Below are positions 26,158-35,084 of a DNA stretch of 64,000 nt, piece by piece (positions within the stretch are counted from its first letter, which is position 1; every line of letters starts with the position of its first letter). The stretch spans positions 372,001 through 436,000 of the forward strand of contig NZ_SWMU01000003.1 in the NCBI RefSeq assembly GCF_006120725.1, written 5' to 3'. A program made the translations under genes and the position numbers. The notes below the pieces were generated by a model that saw nothing but the letters and a program-made list of their open reading frames with translations, was not told the DNA's origin and made no database searches. This stretch comes from Mesohalobacter halotolerans (GTDB lineage Bacteria; Bacteroidota; Bacteroidia; Flavobacteriales; Flavobacteriaceae).

Positions 26158-26360
26158 GAGAGTAAAATTAATGATTCATTAACAAACTTAAACGTTTTCG
26201 TTAATATTTCAATAATAAAAACAATTACAAAAAATATACATTGAAGTTAAAATACAATCAATTGTAAAATACTGGTTTAATGTGTTTTATGAAATATACA
26301 AAATTATTACTGCCATTATGTATAGCTATTGTAGTGTATATTTTAACATACGTAAAGTTG
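26158..26360. promoter_or_regulatory. Control region of the glucan operon with candidate operators
   Basis: This 203-bp gap separates the regulator from the first structural gene on the same strand. It contains a dyad, AACG-TTTT-CGTT (26191-26202) with TTAA on both flanks, and a palindrome TACAATCAATTGTA (26253-26266). A minus-strand TAATTTTG (26299-26306) matches the TAnnTTTG -7 consensus but lies 142 bp from the start codon. It is the natural place for activation by the adjacent LuxR-type regulator. No terminator for the regulator gene stands out. Confidence 0.4.
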
Positions 26361-29153
26361 CTACAAGCTCAATATATAGGTGGTTAAACTCTGATTTCTG
26401 CTTAAATTCATTTTTTTACGCAATCGATATCGTTTAATCTCAACACTTTTTGAAGAAATATTAAACAGAGGTGCTATTTCTTTAGATGTTAGATTCAATC
26501 GTAAATAAGCACAAAGTTTTAACTCATTGGGGGTCAGTTTAGGATGTCTAGCTTTAAGCTTTTTAAAGAAATCTTTATCCGCATTATTAAAAGCTTCTTC
26601 AAAAAATTTCCAATCGTCTGTGTTATTTAAATTATTATTTATTGTATTTAAGACTTTTTTAATGACTTTGTTTTTGCTTTGTATAGGTTTTAAGTCTGAT
26701 TTTATTTGAGATAGAAACTCATTTTTCTTTACTAAACTCATGGTAGCTATCGCGAGTTCTCTATTTTTATTTTCTACATCAAGTTGAAGTTTATCATTTT
26801 TTATTTTCATAATTTCTTTCTGAGATTCTAGGTCTTTGAGTTCTAGTTTCCTTTCAGCTTTCTTTTGCAACTTAATTTTCTTTTTCTTGTAGTTTCTTTT
26901 ATAAAAATTGTGTACCAGGAATAAAACTAGTGCTAAACACAATATGTAAAGGATAATCATAAGATTTGACAAGTAAAATGGTCTTTCTATATAAAAAGAA
27001 TAGGACAAAACTTGACTTAAGTTTTCTTTTCCTATTCTACTTCGCATCAAAAAGACATAGTCTCCATAGGTTAAATTTTTGAAATTTACTTTGCCAGTTG
27101 TTTTCCAAGAACTCCAATTGTCATTGTAACCTTTAAGTTTATATTGATATTCACTTTTTAATAATGGATTATAATTAAGAGCAGTATATTTGAATGTAAT
27201 ATTATTAAGTTTATTTTCAATGACATTATCTTCTGTTTTTGAGGTCTGTTTATAAACACTCTCTCCATTTTTATCATTTATCATCACTGATTTTAAGTAT
27301 ATTTCACTTTCAAAATTTGAAATATTTGATGTGTTAATTTTTAAGTACCCATTACTTTTACCAATAAGGTATGTATCAGAATCTATTTGACTTACATTTT
27401 CATATCCCGAAATCTGTTGTCTTGCATCAACGTTAATAGGTATTTTTTTAATGTTGTATTCTCCTTTTACAGAGCTCATAGAGATTTGATTAATGTCGGT
27501 TTTAGTAAATAACCAAACCTTACTATCTCTAGTTTTTACGAGTCTCCCGAAATTGTAGTTTGAAGGGCTATAAAGGTTTGACAAAATGGAATCCTTTTTA
27601 AATGAAGCAGACTTCTTGTCGTAATAAAAAATGCCTTTTTTGTAAGCATATAGAATTTTATTTTTCATTTTAATAATAGAAGAAAATAACCCCTTTTCTA
27701 CAGAATTATCTTTTACTATTGATGCAACTTGAGTAAGAGCAGCATTTAATTGGAGTTTATAAACCCCTTTATACTCATGATTTACGATAATACTAGTCGA
27801 ATCAATAAATTCAAAATATTTTGTAGAAATATCAAACCCTTTAATTTTTCTGTCGTGATACCACTTATCATTTTGATATTTTAATACATTAAGTCCTTCG
27901 TAATTCCCTGTAAATATTGTTTTGTCATCCACAGCCTTAAACATCCAAGTTCCAGGTGAGTCGGTCAATAGGCTTGCTTTAGTATTTGAAATCTTAAATG
28001 TACCGTTGTGATGACCACAAAACAAATGGTCATTAAACTTAAATAAAGACCAAACCTGACCTTTTGTGCCTTTTATTATTTTGTACTTATTATTATCATA
28101 GTAAAACAAACCTTGGTTAGTTCCCAAATAAAGTGTACCATTAAATTTGATTGAGGCATATATTGTCCCCAATTTACCATTTTGATCATTGAATATTGAA
28201 ATGCTTGAATCGACACTAACACAATTGATTCCATTGTCAAGACCAAGCCAAAGTTTTTTATCTCTATCTTGAAATAAACTAAGTACCGTGTTATTGCTTA
28301 AGGAGTTTTCCTGATTTAAATAAAGTGAAACTTTGTCTTGAGACAATTTAATCAGTCCTTGTGAAATGGTTCCTAAATAGATGTCTCCATTGTCTTTTTG
28401 TAAACTACTATAAACTGATATTTCAGATAGCAATGAATTAGTATTTTCGTCAAGTTTATATAAAGCATTATCGCTAAGCCTTACTATACCATTGTACTGA
28501 GTTTGAGCATACAACTGATTGTTTATTTGGTACAGGTCAATTAATACAATATTTTCAAAAAACGGTGTTGTATTGACAATTATCTTTTCTCCGTTAACTT
28601 GTTTATATAAGCCGTTATTTTTTACGTGATAGTATAAAACATCATCTTTGACAACCATCTTTGTGATTTCATTTTTCGGTGAAATGATTTCAAAAGATTT
28701 TTTAATTAAATTATAGATATAGATGGCATCTAAAGATTGAAAAATGACATAATTATCAAAAGATGTGATATTCCAAAATTGTTCATCTTCTATGAGCTCA
28801 AGGTTCTTTGAAAGTGAATGGTATTTATACAAACCATCATTGTTTTTTCTCCAAACACCAAATTCCATATAGGCTCCGCTGTAGACATCGTCTCCTATGG
28901 CATATACAGATCTTAAAATGGTATTGTTTGGCGAGCCTAACAATTCCCATCGTTCACTGTCATATTTAAGGAGTCCTTTACTATTCGCAAAGAACATGGT
29001 TCTATCTTCAGTTTGTGTAACAGACCAATTTTGATTATCAGCAGCGTATACATCTGGTGTATATTTCGCCACTGGCGGAATATCTTGAGCATAATTGTTA
29101 TAAAAGCTAAAGCATAATGCTAAAAGAGATATTTTAAATAATCGATTGATCAA
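26361..29153 (-). CDS. Propeller / Y_Y_Y sensor-regulator with LuxR-type HTH (SusR-like without kinase)
   Basis: A 930-aa one-component membrane regulator. After a short signal-like segment, residues about 25-630 form periplasmic beta-propeller repeats of the two-component-regulator-propeller type (FFANSKGLLKYDSE, LYLGTNQGLFYYD). A Y_Y_Y domain follows (FKYTALNYNPLLKSEYQYKL, GYNDNWSSW). One transmembrane helix lies at about 728-748, then a long lysine/glutamate coiled coil (750-820) and a LuxR-type helix-turn-helix (LTPNELKLCAYLRLNLTSKEIAPLFNISSKSVEIKR, cited in two parts: about 873-892 and 893-909). No histidine-kinase or receiver domain is present. It probably senses oligosaccharide in the periplasm and activates the glucan operon. 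The start is TTG at 29153, forced by the in-frame stop at 29157-29159, which is also the stop of pepT. Confidence 0.85.
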   Translation of the reverse strand: MINRLFKISLLALCFSFYNNYAQDIPPVAKYTPDVYAADNQNWSVTQTEDRTMFFANSKGLLKYDSERWELLGSPNNTILRSVYAIGDDVYSGAYMEFGVWRKNNDGLYKYHSLSKNLELIEDEQFWNITSFDNYVIFQSLDAIYIYNLIKKSFEIISPKNEITKMVVKDDVLYYHVKNNGLYKQVNGEKIIVNTTPFFENIVLIDLYQINNQLYAQTQYNGIVRLSDNALYKLDENTNSLLSEISVYSSLQKDNGDIYLGTISQGLIKLSQDKVSLYLNQENSLSNNTVLSLFQDRDKKLWLGLDNGINCVSVDSSISIFNDQNGKLGTIYASIKFNGTLYLGTNQGLFYYDNNKYKIIKGTKGQVWSLFKFNDHLFCGHHNGTFKISNTKASLLTDSPGTWMFKAVDDKTIFTGNYEGLNVLKYQNDKWYHDRKIKGFDISTKYFEFIDSTSIIVNHEYKGVYKLQLNAALTQVASIVKDNSVEKGLFSSIIKMKNKILYAYKKGIFYYDKKSASFKKDSILSNLYSPSNYNFGRLVKTRDSKVWLFTKTDINQISMSSVKGEYNIKKIPINVDARQQISGYENVSQIDSDTYLIGKSNGYLKINTSNISNFESEIYLKSVMINDKNGESVYKQTSKTEDNVIENKLNNITFKYTALNYNPLLKSEYQYKLKGYNDNWSSWKTTGKVNFKNLTYGDYVFLMRSRIGKENLSQVLSYSFYIERPFYLSNLMIILYILCLALVLFLVHNFYKRNYKKKKIKLQKKAERKLELKDLESQKEIMKIKNDKLQLDVENKNRELAIATMSLVKKNEFLSQIKSDLKPIQSKNKVIKKVLNTINNNLNNTDDWKFFEEAFNNADKDFFKKLKARHPKLTPNELKLCAYLRLNLTSKEIAPLFNISSKSVEIKRYRLRKKMNLSRNQSLTTYILSL

Positions 29154-29156
29154 ATT

Positions 29157-30407
29157 TTAATTGTTTTTTTGAGAATAGATTTCCGGTGTTATTTCTGCAA
29201 TTTTAATAATAACTTCACTAGCCTTAATCATACTTTCTAATGGGATATATTCGTAGGGTCCGTGAAAGTTATGCCCACCGGCAAATATATTGGGACATGG
29301 TAGTCCCATGTAACTAAGTTGTGCACCATCTGTACCACCTCTTATAGGCTTAATAATGGGCTTAATATTACACTGTTCCATAGCCTTTTTAGCTATATCT
29401 ATACTATACATAACAGGTGTTATCTTATCTTTCATATTATAATACTGATCTTTAATCACCAAATCAACAGTGTCACTACCGTATTCTTGATTTAATTCTG
29501 AAACGATGTCTAGGAGAAGTTGTTTTCGGCTCTCAAATATATCCTTATCATGATCTCTTATGATAAATTGGAGTTCTGTAGATGTAACGTCTCCATGAAT
29601 ATTTGTAAGGTGAAAAAATCCTTCACGACCTTCAGTTTTTGCTGGTATTTCAGACTCTGGTAAAATACTAACTAATCGAGCAGCAATTAAACTGCTATTA
29701 ATCATTTTGTTTTTGGCGTAACCGGGATGAACACTTTTCCCTTTTATTTTAATTTTTGCTTCTGCAGCATTAAAATTTTCATATTCTAGCTCGCCTATTT
29801 GGCTACCATCCATGGTATAAGCCCATTCCGCACCAAACTTTTTGACATCAAAGTGATGAGCTCCACGACCTATTTCTTCATCAGGTGTAAAGCAAATTCT
29901 TATTTTGCCGTGTTTAATTTCTGGATGCTTAACAAGGTATTCCATTGCACAAACAATTTCAGTAATCCCTGCTTTATCATCTGCCCCGAGAAGCGTTGTA
30001 CCGTCAGTTGTAATTAAAGTTTGACCTTTATAAGCCTTAAGATCTTCAAAATAATCTGGCGACAAAACTTTGTCTTTAGCTAGTTTTATTTCTTTTCCAT
30101 CGTAATTTTTATGAATTTGTGGATTAACATTTTTTCCGGAATAATCTGGTGTTGTATCAAAATGAGAAACAAATCCAATTGTTGGAATTTGGTTGTCTTC
30201 TATATTAGATGGTAATGTTGCCATAACATAAGCATTGATGTCTATACTGACATCCTTTAGCCCGATTTCATCTAATTCAGTTTTTAAAAGGTTAGCTATT
30301 TCCCATTGCTTTTCTGTACTTGGTGTAGATTCACTATTTGGATCGCTTTGAGAATCTATTTTGATATATTTTATAAAACGGCTTAGGAGTATATCTCTAT
30401 CTATCAT
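29157..30407 (-). CDS. pepT: Peptidase T (tripeptide aminopeptidase)
   Basis: A 416-aa cytoplasmic M20-family metallopeptidase that removes N-terminal residues from tripeptides. Metal-site and catalytic motifs are present in order: FVSHFDTTPDYSG, TDGTTLLGADDKAG, FTPDEEIGRGAHHF (catalytic Glu and metal Glu), and the late GGHNFHG histidine. The length matches PepT. It is divergent from pyrD across an 84-bp promoter region, and the glucan regulator begins 3 bp after its stop codon, so the two are probably co-transcribed. A TAAATTTG element at 30430-30437 could be its -7 box. Confidence 0.94.
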   Translation of the reverse strand: MIDRDILLSRFIKYIKIDSQSDPNSESTPSTEKQWEIANLLKTELDEIGLKDVSIDINAYVMATLPSNIEDNQIPTIGFVSHFDTTPDYSGKNVNPQIHKNYDGKEIKLAKDKVLSPDYFEDLKAYKGQTLITTDGTTLLGADDKAGITEIVCAMEYLVKHPEIKHGKIRICFTPDEEIGRGAHHFDVKKFGAEWAYTMDGSQIGELEYENFNAAEAKIKIKGKSVHPGYAKNKMINSSLIAARLVSILPESEIPAKTEGREGFFHLTNIHGDVTSTELQFIIRDHDKDIFESRKQLLLDIVSELNQEYGSDTVDLVIKDQYYNMKDKITPVMYSIDIAKKAMEQCNIKPIIKPIRGGTDGAQLSYMGLPCPNIFAGGHNFHGPYEYIPLESMIKASEVIIKIAEITPEIYSQKNN

Positions 30408-30443
30408 AATTAATTAATAATATGTGTTTCAAATTTAAGGTTT

Positions 30444-30476
30444 TTTGTTTAGTTTATTTATTAAACCCTATTTTTG
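30444..30476 (+). promoter_or_regulatory. Bacteroidota-type promoter of pyrD
   Basis: TTTG (30444-30447) and TATTTTTG (30469-30476) are separated by 21 bp, matching the -33 TTTG / -7 TAnnTTTG consensus of the Bacteroidota primary sigma factor. Transcription would start only about 10 nt before the pyrD ATG at 30492. This is the clearest promoter in the window. Confidence 0.65.
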
Positions 30477-30491
30477 TGCAAATTTTGATTC

Positions 30492-31514
30492 ATGTACAAA
30501 TGGTTTATCAGACCTTTACTTTTTAGTTTTGACCCGGAAAAAGTCCATTACTTTACAACCGGATTGTTAAAGTTGATTTTAAATACACCTTTACTATCAA
30601 CACTCTATAAAAAACATTATCAATACGAGTCTAAAAAACTTCACGTAAAAGTGTGTGATATTCTTTTTAAAAATCCTGTGGGTCTCGCTGCGGGATTTGA
30701 TAAAAACGCAGAATTCTATCAAGAAATGTCAGCTCTGGGCTTTGGGTTTATAGAAATTGGTACTGTAACGCCAAAACCACAACCCGGTAATCCTAAAAAA
30801 CGTTTATTCAGACTTAAAAAAGACAAAGCCCTTATCAACAGAATGGGTTTTAATAATAACGGTGTTGAAGCTGCTGTTGAAGCTTTAAAACATAAAGGTG
30901 ACATCATTATTGGTGGTAATATTGGAAAAAACAAAATGACGCCGAATAATAAAGCTGTTGAAGATTACAAGATTTGCTTTAAAGCCTTATTTGATGTGGT
31001 TGATTATTTTGTAGTGAATGTGAGTTCGCCAAACACGCCCGATTTGAGAGCATTACAAGACAAGAAGCCACTACTAAATATTTTAAATTGCCTTCAAAAA
31101 ATCAACTTATCCAAAGCTAAGCCCAAACCTATTTTACTTAAAATTGCACCCGACTTAAATGATAATCAACTTTTTGATATACTAGACATTGTAGAAGAAA
31201 GCCAAATTTCTGGCATCATTGCTACCAATACTACGATTTCTAGGGATAATTTAAAATCTAAACATCAAAGTGAAATTGGCGGGTTAAGTGGTCAACCTTT
31301 AAAGCAACGTTCGACAGAAGTGATTCAGTTTTTAAAGGCTAATGCAAAAAGCGATTTTCCTATCATTGGAGTTGGTGGTATCCATTCTGCAAGTGATGCC
31401 GTTGAAAAGTTTGAAAATGGTGCTTCATTAGTTCAGCTTTACACAGGTTTTGTTTACGAAGGTCCGAAGCTGGTAAAAGACATTAAAAAAGCCTATGTGA
31501 ATCATCATGCTTGA
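30492..31514 (+). CDS. pyrD: Quinone-dependent dihydroorotate dehydrogenase
   Basis: A 340-aa class 2 dihydroorotate dehydrogenase that oxidises dihydroorotate to orotate in pyrimidine synthesis, passing electrons to quinone. The N-terminal amphipathic helix for membrane association ([19 protein letters not shown]) distinguishes class 2. FMN-site motifs are [34 protein letters not shown], the catalytic-serine loop [13 protein letters not shown], and a late [11 protein letters not shown]. The gene overlaps the next one by 8 bp. Confidence 0.96.
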   Translation: MYKWFIRPLLFSFDPEKVHYFTTGLLKLILNTPLLSTLYKKHYQYESKKLHVKVCDILFKNPVGLAAGFDKNAEFYQEMSALGFGFIEIGTVTPKPQPGNPKKRLFRLKKDKALINRMGFNNNGVEAAVEALKHKGDIIIGGNIGKNKMTPNNKAVEDYKICFKALFDVVDYFVVNVSSPNTPDLRALQDKKPLLNILNCLQKINLSKAKPKPILLKIAPDLNDNQLFDILDIVEESQISGIIATNTTISRDNLKSKHQSEIGGLSGQPLKQRSTEVIQFLKANAKSDFPIIGVGGIHSASDAVEKFENGASLVQLYTGFVYEGPKLVKDIKKAYVNHHA

Positions 31515-32130
31515 GATTCTAATTCAATTTTTAACAGCTTCAATTTTATTGACTTTATCACCTGGTCCTGATATTATTTATGTTTTAGTTACCGGCTTAA
31601 GTCAGGGCAAAAGAGAAGGAATACTCCTAAGTACAGGCTTGGTATCTGGTATTATAATTCACACCTCATTAGTAGCTTTTGGAATTTCGGCTTTAATTAC
31701 AACCTCAGAAACATTATTTCTGCTTATTAAATTAAGCGGAGCGTTTTATCTACTCTACCTTGCATTTAAAATTTATCGCGAACCCGCTCATATTGACTTA
31801 ACATCAAAACAACCTAATAAAACCAATAAAAATTATATTAAGCAAGGTTTTTTGATGAATGTGCTAAACCCTAAAGTGACCTTATTTTTTATGGCGTTTT
31901 TCCCACAGTTTTTATGGGATAATAACGGCAATACTGTGATTCAGTTTTATATTTTAGGTCTTATATTTATGTTACAAGCTTTTATTATATTTGGACTTAT
32001 TGCTGTCTTTGCAAACAAGTTTTATGCTATAATTCAGAACTATTCAAAATCAGCTTTAATATTTAAATATTTACAAATTGTTGTTTTTGCATGTATAGCA
32101 CTATACATTATTTTTAGTCATGACTATTGA
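31507..32130 (+). CDS. LysE/RhtB-family amino-acid exporter
   Basis: A 207-aa inner-membrane protein with six hydrophobic helices. The LysE/RhtB signature is clear near the N-terminus: [22 protein letters not shown] second conserved segment is [22 protein letters not shown]. Members export amino acids such as lysine, threonine or homoserine lactone; substrate cannot be assigned. It overlaps pyrD by 8 bp and the next gene by 11 bp, so the three form one transcript. Confidence 0.9.
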   Translation: MLEILIQFLTASILLTLSPGPDIIYVLVTGLSQGKREGILLSTGLVSGIIIHTSLVAFGISALITTSETLFLLIKLSGAFYLLYLAFKIYREPAHIDLTSKQPNKTNKNYIKQGFLMNVLNPKVTLFFMAFFPQFLWDNNGNTVIQFYILGLIFMLQAFIIFGLIAVFANKFYAIIQNYSKSALIFKYLQIVVFACIALYIIFSHDY

Positions 32131-32542
32131 AGAATTTAGAAATTATTGTTTATCAAAACCAGGAAGTACTGAATCGTTTCCATTTGATGAAGATGTTTTA
32201 GTATTTAAGGTGTTGAATAAGATGTTTGCTTTAACTTCGCTCAAAAAGTGGGAAGAAGGTGATCATAGCATCAATTTAAAGTGCGATACTGACAAGGCCG
32301 TTGAATTACGAGAAAAATATCCTGACTCGGTTTTTCCTGGCTATCATATGCATAAAAAACATTGGAATACTGTGGTTATTGAAAATTCAGATTTGACTGA
32401 AAAATATATTAAGTATTTAATCAATCACAGCTACGAACTTGTGGTGAGTAAACTTCCTAAAAAAGATAAGGCAAGACTTGATAGTTTTAACGCAAACCTG
32501 CCTGACGGCAGACAGGGACGCAAAGGCCCTAAGAATATTTAA
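32120..32542 (+). CDS. MmcQ/YjbR-family protein with a palindrome-encoded C-terminal tail
   Basis: A 140-aa protein of the MmcQ/YjbR (CyaY-like fold) family, whose members have been linked to DNA binding but lack a settled function. Family segments are FRNYCLSKPGSTESFPFDED, MFALTSL, INLKCD, PGYHMHKKHWNTV and LINHSYELVVSKLPKK. The family normally ends soon after that last motif. Here the tail runs on as NANLPDGRQGRKGPKNI, of which LPDGRQG is translated from a short palindromic repeat flanked by 7-bp direct repeats. The gene overlaps lysE by 11 bp and ends 5 bp from the convergent pheT. Confidence 0.87.
   Translation: MTIEEFRNYCLSKPGSTESFPFDEDVLVFKVLNKMFALTSLKKWEEGDHSINLKCDTDKAVELREKYPDSVFPGYHMHKKHWNTVVIENSDLTEKYIKYLINHSYELVVSKLPKKDKARLDSFNANLPDGRQGRKGPKNI
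32490..32524. mobile_element. Short palindromic element flanked by 7-bp direct repeats
   Basis: A 21-bp GC-rich segment (32497-32517) whose first 20 bp, CCTGCCTGACGGCAGACAGG, form an imperfect palindrome with one internal mismatch. It is bordered on both sides by ACGCAAA (32490-32496 and 32518-32524), which looks like a target-site duplication. Similar palindromes, often translated as LPDGRQG-like peptides, are familiar from Bacteroidota genomes. The element is inside the 3' end of the MmcQ-like gene. Mobility is inferred from the direct repeats only. Confidence 0.6.
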
Positions 32543-32547
32543 TGAAA

Positions 32548-34971
32548 CTACCGTAACTCTGCCTGTAATTGCGATTCAAACTGCTTTTGTAGCTTGCTCA
32601 TAATTTTGTCAACCTTCTTATCTGTAAGCGTTTTGTGTGGATCTCTAAAGGTAAAACTCACCGCATAACTTTTTTTACCATCAGGTAAATTTTTACCTTG
32701 ATAAACATCAAACAAATTGACTTGTTGCAAGAGTTTTTTATCTGTTTGACGCGCAATGGATTCGACTTGTTCAAATGAAATATTTTCATCTAAAAGTAAA
32801 GCAAAATCTCGTCTCACTTCGGGATATTTGGGAATATCCTGAGTTTTAAATTTGATTTTTGTGGTCAGTGTTAGCAGGCTATTCCAATCAAAATTAGCAT
32901 ATAAAACTTCAGATGAGATATCAAAAGCCTCGGTGATCTCTTTCTTTAGTCGACCAAATTTTACAACTGTTTTCTTTTTGACTTTAAAGGCTAAACCTTC
33001 AGCAATTGTGTCATCGTTGTTTATATCTGTTGAAAACGTTAAACCTAACTTTGTTAAAACACTTTCAATAATCCCTTTTAAATAAAAGAACCCAACCTGT
33101 TTAGATGGGTTAAGCCAATTTTCTTCTGTTTTATTACCAACAACAAATAGAGCAAGGTGTTTTTGTTCTATGATTTCCTTTTCATATTTGTGATAGCTAT
33201 TCCCAAATTCAAAAAACTTGAGATTTTCATTTTTACGATTAAGGTTGAAACCGATGTTTTCTAGGCCAGAAAACAATAAGCTCTGGCGCATTACTGCCAG
33301 ATCTTGGCTCAAGGGATTGATAATTTCAACATTATTTTCCTTTGACAATCTATTACTATATTCAACATAATCAGCTGTTGTCAAGGAGTTAGCCATCGTT
33401 TCATAAAATCCTTTAGACACTAGCATATTACCTATAATATTTTGGACTTTGTAATCTTCAAATTTTGAAGAATTGGCTACCGAAACATTAAATTTGTTAT
33501 CTAATTGTATATTGTTATAACCGTAAACTCTCAGAATTTCTTCAATCACATCTACTTCTCGCGTCACATCAACGCGATATGCTGGGATAGTTAAACCCAT
33601 TCCACTTTCTGAAACATTATTGACTTTTATATCTAATGATGTTAAAATAGATTTGATCACGCCAGAATCAAGCTCTTCGCCAACAAGCGAGTTGATTTTA
33701 TCAAAGGTGAGAAACACCTGATGATCTTCTATCTTTTTAGGATAAAAATCATCGATATCGCTGCTCACTTTACCACCAGCTATTTCGCTGATTAAAACCG
33801 AAGCCCTTTTGAGTGCATCTTCAGTGATATTTGGGTCAATACCACGTTCAAATCTAAATGAAGCATCGGTATTAATGCCGTGTCTTTTGGCCGTTTTACG
33901 CACACTTATAGGATTAAAATAAGCACTTTCTAAGAAGATGCTTTTTGTAGTTTCCGTAACTCCTGAGTTTTCACCTCCTAAAACACCGGCAATACAAAGT
34001 GGTTTTTGGCTATCACAAATCATTAAGTCCTCAGAAGATAATTTACGCTCAACGCCGTCTAAAGTTGTAAAAATTGTGCCTTCTTCTAAGGTTTTGACTA
34101 TAATTTTTGAATTTTTAATCTTATCAGCGTCAAATGCATGTAAAGGTTGACCAAGTTCATGCATAACATAGTTGGTGATATCAACAATATTATTTTTAGG
34201 ATTTATCCCAATGGCTTTTAGTCGATTTTGTAGCCAAATTGGTGAAGCATCAATGTTGATATCTGTTATAGTGACACCGCAATATCTTGGTGCCAAATCA
34301 GAATTTTTTACTTCAATTTTTGTTCGCCTAGATCGATCTTCAACGTGAAAACTACTAATTGATGGTGTATTGATTGGCAAACTTTTGCCTTGTTGAATAA
34401 TACCAGCTCTCAAATCTCGTGCTACACCCCAATGGCTCATGGCATCAGCACGGTTTGGTGTCAGCCCTATTTCAAAGACTTGATCGGTTTCAACGGGGAA
34501 AATTGTATTTAAAGCTTGACCAGATTTAAAGTCGCCTTCTAAAACCATAATTCCTTCGTGTGATTCGCCTAAACCAATCTCATCTTCAGCACAAATCATA
34601 CCCAAACTCATTTCACCTCTAATCTTGCCTTTTTTGATTTTAAGCGACTCGCCTTTTTGATTGTAAATTGTTGTTCCCACTTTTGCAACCGGCACCCATT
34701 GACCTTTATCCACATTCGGCGCACCACAAACAATTTGAACAGGCTCTGTTTTGCCAATATCGACTTGAGTCAGTTTTAGTCGATCTGCATTAGGATGGCT
34801 TGTACATTCCAAAACTTTACCTATTACAATTCCCTCTAATTGTCCTTGAATAGATTCAAAATTGTCTATACCTTCTACTTCTAGGCCTAAATCCGTAAGG
34901 ATTGTTTCGACCTTTTCTGCAGGCCAGCTTATATCGACAAAATCTTTTAACCAATTGTAAGATATCTTCAT
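32548..34971 (-). CDS. pheT: Phenylalanyl-tRNA synthetase beta subunit
   Basis: An 807-aa bacterial-type PheT that forms the alpha2-beta2 enzyme charging tRNA-Phe. The EMAP-like tRNA-binding domain lies at about 40-150 (VIGKVLECTSHPNADRLKL). The B3/B4 editing domain follows (NIVDITNYVMHELGQPLHAFD), then B5 (VDVIEEILRVYGYNNI) and a C-terminal ferredoxin-fold anticodon-binding domain (YPEVRRDFALLL to the end). All domains are complete. It is monocistronic as far as visible. A TATCTTTG element at 35016-35023 could be its -7 box. Confidence 0.97.
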   Translation of the reverse strand: MKISYNWLKDFVDISWPAEKVETILTDLGLEVEGIDNFESIQGQLEGIVIGKVLECTSHPNADRLKLTQVDIGKTEPVQIVCGAPNVDKGQWVPVAKVGTTIYNQKGESLKIKKGKIRGEMSLGMICAEDEIGLGESHEGIMVLEGDFKSGQALNTIFPVETDQVFEIGLTPNRADAMSHWGVARDLRAGIIQQGKSLPINTPSISSFHVEDRSRRTKIEVKNSDLAPRYCGVTITDINIDASPIWLQNRLKAIGINPKNNIVDITNYVMHELGQPLHAFDADKIKNSKIIVKTLEEGTIFTTLDGVERKLSSEDLMICDSQKPLCIAGVLGGENSGVTETTKSIFLESAYFNPISVRKTAKRHGINTDASFRFERGIDPNITEDALKRASVLISEIAGGKVSSDIDDFYPKKIEDHQVFLTFDKINSLVGEELDSGVIKSILTSLDIKVNNVSESGMGLTIPAYRVDVTREVDVIEEILRVYGYNNIQLDNKFNVSVANSSKFEDYKVQNIIGNMLVSKGFYETMANSLTTADYVEYSNRLSKENNVEIINPLSQDLAVMRQSLLFSGLENIGFNLNRKNENLKFFEFGNSYHKYEKEIIEQKHLALFVVGNKTEENWLNPSKQVGFFYLKGIIESVLTKLGLTFSTDINNDDTIAEGLAFKVKKKTVVKFGRLKKEITEAFDISSEVLYANFDWNSLLTLTTKIKFKTQDIPKYPEVRRDFALLLDENISFEQVESIARQTDKKLLQQVNLFDVYQGKNLPDGKKSYAVSFTFRDPHKTLTDKKVDKIMSKLQKQFESQLQAELR

Positions 34972-35015
34972 GCAAAAAGAATTCTAATTTTAAGACTTTC
35001 ATTAAATTGAAGGTG

Positions 35016-35023
35016 CAAAGATA
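35016..35023 (-). promoter_or_regulatory. Candidate -7 element for pheT
   Basis: TATCTTTG on the minus strand matches TAnnTTTG, 45 bp before the pheT start codon. A -33 element was not found. Confidence 0.35.
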
Positions 35024-35084
35024 ATAAAACGTGAGTGTGCTGATAAATTATAATGTGTAATATTGTACATATAAACTCAGTAAT

